Made by a program: the position numbers and the translations under genes. From positions 1 to 9,699 of the forward strand of contig JACQHN010000230.1 of NCBI GenBank assembly GCA_016199015.1: DNA of 9,699 nucleotides. Direction: 5' to 3'. Position 1 is the first letter of the stretch. Each line of letters begins with the position of its first letter. Shown in pieces: positions 5,804 through 9,699 of this stretch. This DNA comes from Nitrospira defluvii (lineage in GTDB: Bacteria > Nitrospirota > Nitrospiria > Nitrospirales > Nitrospiraceae). Under the pieces are notes generated by a model. It was not told where the DNA came from and searched no databases. It saw nothing but the letters and a program-made list of their open reading frames with translations.

Positions 5804-7237
5804 TTGGAAGATGGACGTCCATTTCTGATCGGCGGCCAGTGGTCTCACACCACGGCAGCTGCTCCCGTACGAAATCCCTATACAGGCGAGACGATTGCCC
5901 ATGTCTGTCAGGCCGGTCCGCCGGAGGCGGCGAGGGCCGTGCAGTCCTCCGTCGAAGGTGCTGCGGCGATGCGCAGGCTGTCGAGTTATGCGCGAGCCGC
6001 CATCCTCCAGAAGGCTTCCCACGCGCTTCAGGCGCGGCAGGAGGAGTTTGCGCGTACGATGACCGCCGAGGCCGGTAAGCCCGTGACGGATGCGCGTCGG
6101 GAAGTCGGCCGGGCCATCCAGACCTTTTCGATTGCGGCGGAAGAAGCGAAACGAATTGGTGGCGAGGTGGTGCCGCTGGACTGGTCGCCCGGCATGGAGT
6201 CGCACTGGGGGATGACGCGGCGGTTTCCCATCGGGCCGATCCTGGGCATCACGCCGTTTAATTTTCCGCTCAACCTTGTGGCCCATAAAGTGGCTCCGGC
6301 TTTGGCGGCGGGCAACTCAATTCTCATCAAGCCGGCTCCGCAGACTCCCCTCACGGCGCTGTTGCTGGGTGAACTACTCATGACGGCCGGTGTTCCGCCG
6401 GGTGCGGTGAATGTGGTGCCGTGCAATAATACGGTGGCCGAACAACTGGTCGTCGATTCCCGGTTCAAACTGCTCAGCTTCACCGGAAGTGCCCCCGTGG
6501 GCTGGATGTTGAAGGCCAAATGCGGAAAGAAAAAGGTCGTCTTGGAGTTGGGCGGCAATGCTGCCGTGATCGTCGAGCCGGACGCCGATCTGGATTATGT
6601 GGCGCAGCGCTGTGTCACCGGAGGGTTTAGCTATGCCGGCCAGACGTGTATTTCGGTGCAACGGATCTTTGTCCACGAGTCAGTTGCGGCGACCTTTACC
6701 GATCATCTAGTGGCTCGGGTGCAACAGTTGGAGACTGGAGATCCAAGCGACGAGCGCACGGTGGTCGGTCCATTGATCGATGCGGGAGCGGCTCAGCGGA
6801 TTGAAGGCTGGATTGGAGAAGCCGTCGCACAAGGCGCCCGGCTGCTGTCGGGGGGGGGCCGAACGGGATCGGTCGTGCGGCCGACGGTGTTGTCCCAGGT
6901 GACCGGCACGATGAAGGTATCCTGCCAGGAAGTGTTCGGTCCGTTGGTGACGGTGACTCCCTATCGCGAGTTCGAGACGGTGCTGAAGGCCGTGAATGAG
7001 TCTGAGTACGGTCTGCAAGCCGGAATCTTCACTCAACACATCGGGCGCATTTTTCAGGCATTCGAGCAGCTTGCGGTCGGCGCAGTCTTGGCGAACGAAA
7101 TTCCGACGTTCCGTGCGGATCACATGCCCTATGGAGGCGTGAAGGATTCAGGGATCGGTCGTGAAGGCGTTCGCTACGCCATCGAGGACATGACGGAACC
7201 CAAGTTGTTGGTGCTGAACCTCCGCCGACCCGAATGA
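5804..7237 (+). CDS. NAD(P)-dependent aldehyde dehydrogenase
   Basis: Cytoplasmic aldehyde dehydrogenase superfamily enzyme, oxidising an aldehyde to an acid with NAD(P)+. From TTG 5804 it has 477 residues, normal for the family. It shows the PFNFP motif with the oxyanion Asn153, cofactor-binding Lys176 (ILIKPAP), FTGS at the nucleotide loop, general-base Glu248 in ELGG, catalytic Cys282 in GQTCISVQR, and Glu376 in EVFGP. The QTCISVQR flavour resembles the lactaldehyde/glyceraldehyde-3-phosphate/y4uC-like branch (from memory). TTG 5804 is preferred because GGAG (5792-5795) lies eight bases upstream. The alternative GTG at 5714 lies inside the preceding gene and lacks a site. In this setting 4-aminobutyraldehyde from polyamine metabolism is a possible substrate, but that is a guess. 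A run of nine G (6850-6858) encodes Gly residues. Confidence 0.93.
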   Translation: MEDGRPFLIGGQWSHTTAAAPVRNPYTGETIAHVCQAGPPEAARAVQSSVEGAAAMRRLSSYARAAILQKASHALQARQEEFARTMTAEAGKPVTDARREVGRAIQTFSIAAEEAKRIGGEVVPLDWSPGMESHWGMTRRFPIGPILGITPFNFPLNLVAHKVAPALAAGNSILIKPAPQTPLTALLLGELLMTAGVPPGAVNVVPCNNTVAEQLVVDSRFKLLSFTGSAPVGWMLKAKCGKKKVVLELGGNAAVIVEPDADLDYVAQRCVTGGFSYAGQTCISVQRIFVHESVAATFTDHLVARVQQLETGDPSDERTVVGPLIDAGAAQRIEGWIGEAVAQGARLLSGGGRTGSVVRPTVLSQVTGTMKVSCQEVFGPLVTVTPYREFETVLKAVNESEYGLQAGIFTQHIGRIFQAFEQLAVGAVLANEIPTFRADHMPYGGVKDSGIGREGVRYAIEDMTEPKLLVLNLRRPE

Positions 7238-7358
7238 AGCCGGGTCGCGATACAAAAAAAGCCGCGCGGCCATATTGCGGATACCCCACAAACTTGATAC
7301 AACTTCCGCGCGTATTGCCGCGTGATGAAGCGCGTTCGGCAAGGTCTGTCACAATCAT

Positions 7359-7386
7359 TCGAACACTCATGTTGGAGTGATTTCGA
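7359..7386 (+). other. Hairpin in the leader of the arginine decarboxylase gene
   Basis: The strand can fold with TCGAA-CACTC (7359-7368) paired to GAGTG (7375-7379) and, after a 2-nt AT bulge, TTCGA (7382-7386). That is ten pairs closing a 6-nt loop. It lies immediately before the Shine-Dalgarno region (GGAGAGG, 7395-7401) of the decarboxylase. It lacks a downstream T tract, so it is not an intrinsic terminator. It could affect translation or mRNA stability, or be a protein site at the DNA level. Confidence 0.35.
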
Positions 7387-7409
7387 CGAGGGATGGAGAG
7401 GAAACGTAC

Positions 7410-7985
7410 ATGGTACCAACACACATGTTTTTGACGAGGGGCGTCGGGGTGCACAAGGAAAAGTTGGCCGCGTTCGAGCAGGCCTTGCGTAGCGCCGGCG
7501 TGGCGTACTGCAACCTCGTCAGTGTGTCCTCGATTCTCCCCCCCAATTGTAAAATCCTTCCGCGCAAGCGGGGCGAGAAACTCCTAAATCCCGGTGAAAT
7601 CACGTTCTGCGTCATGGCGAGGTCGGAGACCAACGAGCGTAATCGGTTAATCTCCGCGTCGATCGGCTTGGCTATTCCAACCGACCGCGATACCTACGGC
7701 TATCTCTCCGAGCACCATGCCTATGGAGAAACAGACGAGGAGTCCGGTGAATACACCGAGGACCTGGCCGCTCAGATGCTGGCCACCACGCAAGGGATCG
7801 AATTCGATCCCGATGTAGCCTGGAAAGAGCGCGAGCAGGTGTTCAAGATGGGTGGGAAGATCGTGCGGACGCTGAACATCACGCAATCCGCGGTCGGCCG
7901 GCCTCATCGGTGGACCTGCGTCATTGCTCTTGCGGTGTTTATTCCCACGGAAAACATTCCCAAGAGCCTTCGGAACCAGGTCTAG
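7410..7985 (+). CDS. pdaD: Pyruvoyl-dependent arginine decarboxylase
   Basis: Decarboxylates L-arginine to agmatine using a pyruvoyl cofactor made by self-cleavage of the proenzyme, in the cytoplasm. It has 191 residues, close to the archaeal and chlamydial enzymes. The self-processing site is the VSVSSILPP segment. By family analogy, cleavage falls between Ser40 and Ser41, making Ser41 the pyruvoyl group of the alpha chain. Other family stretches are [29 protein letters not shown] and the C-terminal [14 protein letters not shown] 7410 is chosen because GGAGAGG (7395-7401) lies eight bases upstream; an in-frame GTG at 7377 has no such site. Agmatinase follows in the same direction, giving the two-step route to putrescine. 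The TAG stop lies inside the left terminal repeat of the palindromic element at 7982-8162. Confidence 0.93.
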   Translation: MVPTHMFLTRGVGVHKEKLAAFEQALRSAGVAYCNLVSVSSILPPNCKILPRKRGEKLLNPGEITFCVMARSETNERNRLISASIGLAIPTDRDTYGYLSEHHAYGETDEESGEYTEDLAAQMLATTQGIEFDPDVAWKEREQVFKMGGKIVRTLNITQSAVGRPHRWTCVIALAVFIPTENIPKSLRNQV

Positions 7986-8162
7986 CCAGGACTATTCATG
8001 AATACCTGCTACGTCGTCCGATCCTCTCACCCGGCGGGGCTTTTCTCGTTCGGCCTCCTCGACGGACTGCAAGTACGCCTACGTCGGCCTTACGTGCGAG
8101 AAACCCCGGCGGGCTTCAGTCTCGAACGCCTCGCGACGGCATTCATGAATAATCCGGGCTAG
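7982..8162. repeat. 181-bp palindromic element with 25-bp terminal inverted repeats (MITE/REP-like)
   Basis: The ends match as inverted repeats. Starting at 7982, and on the complementary strand starting at 8162, the sequence reads CTAGCC-n-GGA-n-TATTCATGAAT-n-CC, with 22 of 25 positions identical. Each end contains the perfect 10-bp palindrome ATTCATGAAT (7994-8003 and 8141-8150). The interior continues the symmetry: 8030-8048 pairs with 8097-8113 (CTCG/CGAG, runs of T/A, and CCCGGCGGGG against CCCCGGCGGG). A central CGACG/CGTCG pair (8060-8064 and 8082-8086) caps it. No open frame of significance is inside, so it is non-autonomous if mobile. It occupies nearly the whole gap between the decarboxylase and agmatinase. 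As RNA it would form a very large hairpin within a probable operon. No clear target-site duplication is seen. Confidence 0.8.
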
Positions 8163-8174
8163 CGGCAGGCGGTT

Positions 8175-9107
8175 ATGACGCTCCCCTTCGGGTGGCTTGG
8201 GCAACAGGACAACTTTCTCGGGATCGACGAACCCTGGTGTCATCCCGATCAAGCTGGGGTCTACGTACTCCCAGCCCCCTACGAGCACACGTCGAGTTAT
8301 ATCCTCGGATCGGATCGAGGTCCCTCCGCTATCATTGAAGCATCCCAGCAAGTCGAGCTGTACGATGAGACACTGCGGTACGAGCCCTACCGGGAGTGGG
8401 GTGGCGTGGCCACCGCTGCGACGTTGCACCTGGATGGTCTGGTCGATGGGCCGGCCGTGCAGGCCATTCAAGACTTCGTGCAGCCGCATGTCGGCCGCGG
8501 AAAGTTTCTCGTCACCTTGACCGGTGAGCATACCGGTGCGTTGGGCGCCATTCGTGCGCATGCGCGGACCTACCCGACGATGTGTGTCCTGCAGATCGAT
8601 GCCCATGGCGACCTTCGCCAGGCGTACCAAGACAATCCCTACAGTCATGCCAGTGTGATGGCACGTGTGGTTCAAGACGGTCTGTCGCTGGTACAGGTCG
8701 GCATCCGTTCGATCAGCCAGGAAGAAATTGAGCTGATCGAAAAGACCCCGCGGATCAAGACCTTTTTTGCCGCCTCGATTTTGGATCCGTCCGGCCCCTA
8801 TGAGGGGCGCGCCGCTCGGTGGATTCCCGACATCCTGGCGGCCTGCACCGGGCCGGTGTATCTCACGTTTGATTGCGATGGTCTCGATGCGTCGCTCGTG
8901 CCGGCGCTGGGAACGCCGGAACCAGGTGGGTTGGGCTGGTACGATACCCTCGCCCTCGTGACTGCGCTGGCGAACGGTCCGGGAATCGTGGGCATGGACA
9001 TCAGCGAGATTGCCCCCATCGAAGGGTTTGTTGCTCCCCAATTCAGCATCGCCCGGCTGATCTATCGTATGCTCGGACGGGTCCGTGCCGGTCGGCGCGT
9101 TCATTGA
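8175..9107 (+). CDS. speB: Agmatinase (ureohydrolase family)
   Basis: Manganese-dependent ureohydrolase, 310 residues, expected to hydrolyse agmatine to putrescine and urea in the cytoplasm. All metal ligands of the family are visible: His119 in TGEHT, Asp142/His144/Asp146 in IDAHGDLR, and Asp233/Asp235 in FDCDGLDAS. The late MDISEIAP motif (274-281) is also present. The first motif is TGEH rather than the usual GGDH, as in some archaeal-type members. It directly follows arginine decarboxylase, the strongest evidence for agmatine over arginine or guanidinobutyrate as substrate. N1-aminopropylagmatine is an alternative used by some relatives. The ATG at 8175 has a modest purine stretch (GCAGG, 8165-8169), lying just past the edge of the palindromic element, so the ribosome site is next to the repeat. 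Confidence 0.92.
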   Translation: MTLPFGWLGQQDNFLGIDEPWCHPDQAGVYVLPAPYEHTSSYILGSDRGPSAIIEASQQVELYDETLRYEPYREWGGVATAATLHLDGLVDGPAVQAIQDFVQPHVGRGKFLVTLTGEHTGALGAIRAHARTYPTMCVLQIDAHGDLRQAYQDNPYSHASVMARVVQDGLSLVQVGIRSISQEEIELIEKTPRIKTFFAASILDPSGPYEGRAARWIPDILAACTGPVYLTFDCDGLDASLVPALGTPEPGGLGWYDTLALVTALANGPGIVGMDISEIAPIEGFVAPQFSIARLIYRMLGRVRAGRRVH

Positions 9108-9173
9108 CTCTCACATTGTAAAGCGTCGTTCGTACCTCATCGAATAACCTATGGCTGATGGTCTCCCTCCATA

Positions 9174-9224
9174 ATGCTCAATGTTCAATGCTCAGTGCTC
9201 AATTGAGCATTGTGCATTGAACAT
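9174..9224. repeat. Heptamer array: four direct and three inverted 7-nt repeats, 46-bp palindrome
   Basis: Four tandem heptamers (ATGCTCA, ATGTTCA, ATGCTCA, GTGCTCA; 9174-9201) are followed by the dinucleotide AT and three heptamers on the other strand (TGAGCAT, TGTGCAT, TGAACAT; 9204-9224). The resulting palindrome spans 9180-9225 with 21 of 23 positions paired and no loop, centred on AATT. It lies 66 nt after the agmatinase stop and 59 nt before the pseudouridine synthase start. No T tract follows, so a standard terminator is not obvious. It could be a protein-binding array, a cruciform former or a short interspersed repeat. Confidence 0.82.
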
Positions 9225-9283
9225 TTCGCGGCAAGACGAGACACGTTTCGCGCAAATAATCTCCTTCGTTCTTGCGCTCCGCC

Positions 9284-9699
9284 ATGCGCATCAATAAATT
9301 CTTCACCGAACAAGGCCTGTGTTCAAGAAGAGAAGCCGATCGGCTGATTGCTGAGGGGCGGGTGACGATCAACGGCCGGGTGGCCAAGCTCGGCGATCAA
9401 GTCTCGACGCTGGACCTCGTCGCGCGCGATGGCATGGTTCTCCAGCGCGGTAATCGTCCTGTCTATATCAAGTATCACAAGCCTGTCGGTGTGACGACGA
9501 CCACTGAATTGCACGTACGACGGAACATCATCGCTGAGATCGGCCATACCGCCAGGATTTTTCCGATCGGGCGGCTCGATAAAGATTCGTCCGGCCTCAT
9601 CCTTCTGACGAACGACGGCGACATCGTCAATGACATCTTGCGGGTCGAGCATGGGCATGAACGGGAGTATCGGGTGGAGGTGGACCGGGAGTTCGGCGA
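9284..9699 (+). CDS. rluF: RluF-like 23S rRNA pseudouridine synthase (3' end cut by window)
   Basis: N-terminal 138 residues of an RsuA/RluB/RluE/RluF-family pseudouridine synthase, which isomerises specific uridines in rRNA. The S4 RNA-binding domain (about 2-50) begins MRINKFFTEQGLCSRREADR and contains the VTINGRVAKLGDQV stretch. The catalytic domain follows with YHKPVGV and the active-site motif GRLDKDSSGL (catalytic Asp99). The GICSRREADR-like start, FPIGRLDKDS and LLTNDGD-x-VN-x-ILR order match E. coli RluF closely (from memory), so RluF (23S U2604) is preferred over RluB or RsuA. The gene runs off the right edge at 9699. There is no clear Shine-Dalgarno before ATG 9284; an in-frame TTG at 9272 is possible but the family start fits the ATG. 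Confidence 0.92.
   Translation, partial: MRINKFFTEQGLCSRREADRLIAEGRVTINGRVAKLGDQVSTLDLVARDGMVLQRGNRPVYIKYHKPVGVTTTTELHVRRNIIAEIGHTARIFPIGRLDKDSSGLILLTNDGDIVNDILRVEHGHEREYRVEVDREFG

Noticed and set aside
7226..7247. Hairpin CGACCCG...CGGGTCG at the end of the aldehyde dehydrogenase as terminator
   Set aside because: The 7-bp stem is real but is followed by CGATAC and an A run rather than T residues, and it overlaps the stop codon, so an intrinsic terminator is not supported on the + strand.
7254..7270. GCCGCGCGGC next to seven A, a terminator on the minus strand
   Set aside because: On the minus strand it gives a short palindrome followed by T7, but there is no minus-strand gene to terminate and the stem is only three pairs around a GCGC loop.
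8079..9104. Long open frame (341 codons) on the minus strand opposite the agmatinase
   Set aside because: It mirrors a clear ureohydrolase with all metal ligands. Its own translation is Arg/Gly/Pro-rich, matches no family I know, and runs into the palindromic element.

Overview
This 9.7 kb window is GC-rich (clearly above half by eye), gene-dense bacterial chromosome. Every supported gene is on the + strand. The gene set suggests a Nitrospira-like member of the Nitrospirota: a pyruvoyl-dependent arginine decarboxylase, a bacterial deoxyhypusine-synthase-like protein, a CGYC thioredoxin-fold thiol protein and small Cys-rich proteins of no recognised family. This placement is an inference from gene content. 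No rRNA or phylogenetic marker is present.

Left part (1-2463): a two-component pair overlapping by 8 nt. It comprises a membrane-bound NarX/DegS-type histidine kinase and a NarL/FixJ-type response regulator. A small CxxC/CxxC protein of unknown function follows. Next (2464-3449) comes a ZIP-family metal transporter, with a perfect 14-bp palindrome about 90 bp upstream.

Central part (3450-7237): a good sigma-70-like promoter leads into a deoxyhypusine-synthase-like gene. That gene shares an ATGA overlap with an exported DsbA-like thioredoxin-fold protein. A small Cys-rich protein and an NAD(P)-dependent aldehyde dehydrogenase follow in the same direction.

Right part (7238-9107): pyruvoyl arginine decarboxylase and agmatinase together give arginine -> agmatine -> putrescine + urea. 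The deoxyhypusine-synthase-like enzyme upstream is a plausible putrescine user (homospermidine-type chemistry), so the window reads as a polyamine locus. The gap between decarboxylase and agmatinase is filled almost completely by a 181-bp imperfect palindrome with 25-bp terminal inverted repeats, which look like those of a MITE or large REP-type element. The window ends (9284-9699) in a truncated RluF-like 23S rRNA pseudouridine synthase. It is preceded by an unusual array of 7-nt repeats, four direct and three inverted, forming a near-perfect 46-bp palindrome.

The most notable items are the palindromic element whose left end contains the decarboxylase stop codon, the heptamer array, and the DHS-like enzyme that keeps the catalytic lysine but lacks the His-His of true deoxyhypusine synthases. 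No CRISPR array, tRNA, rRNA or transposase gene was found.
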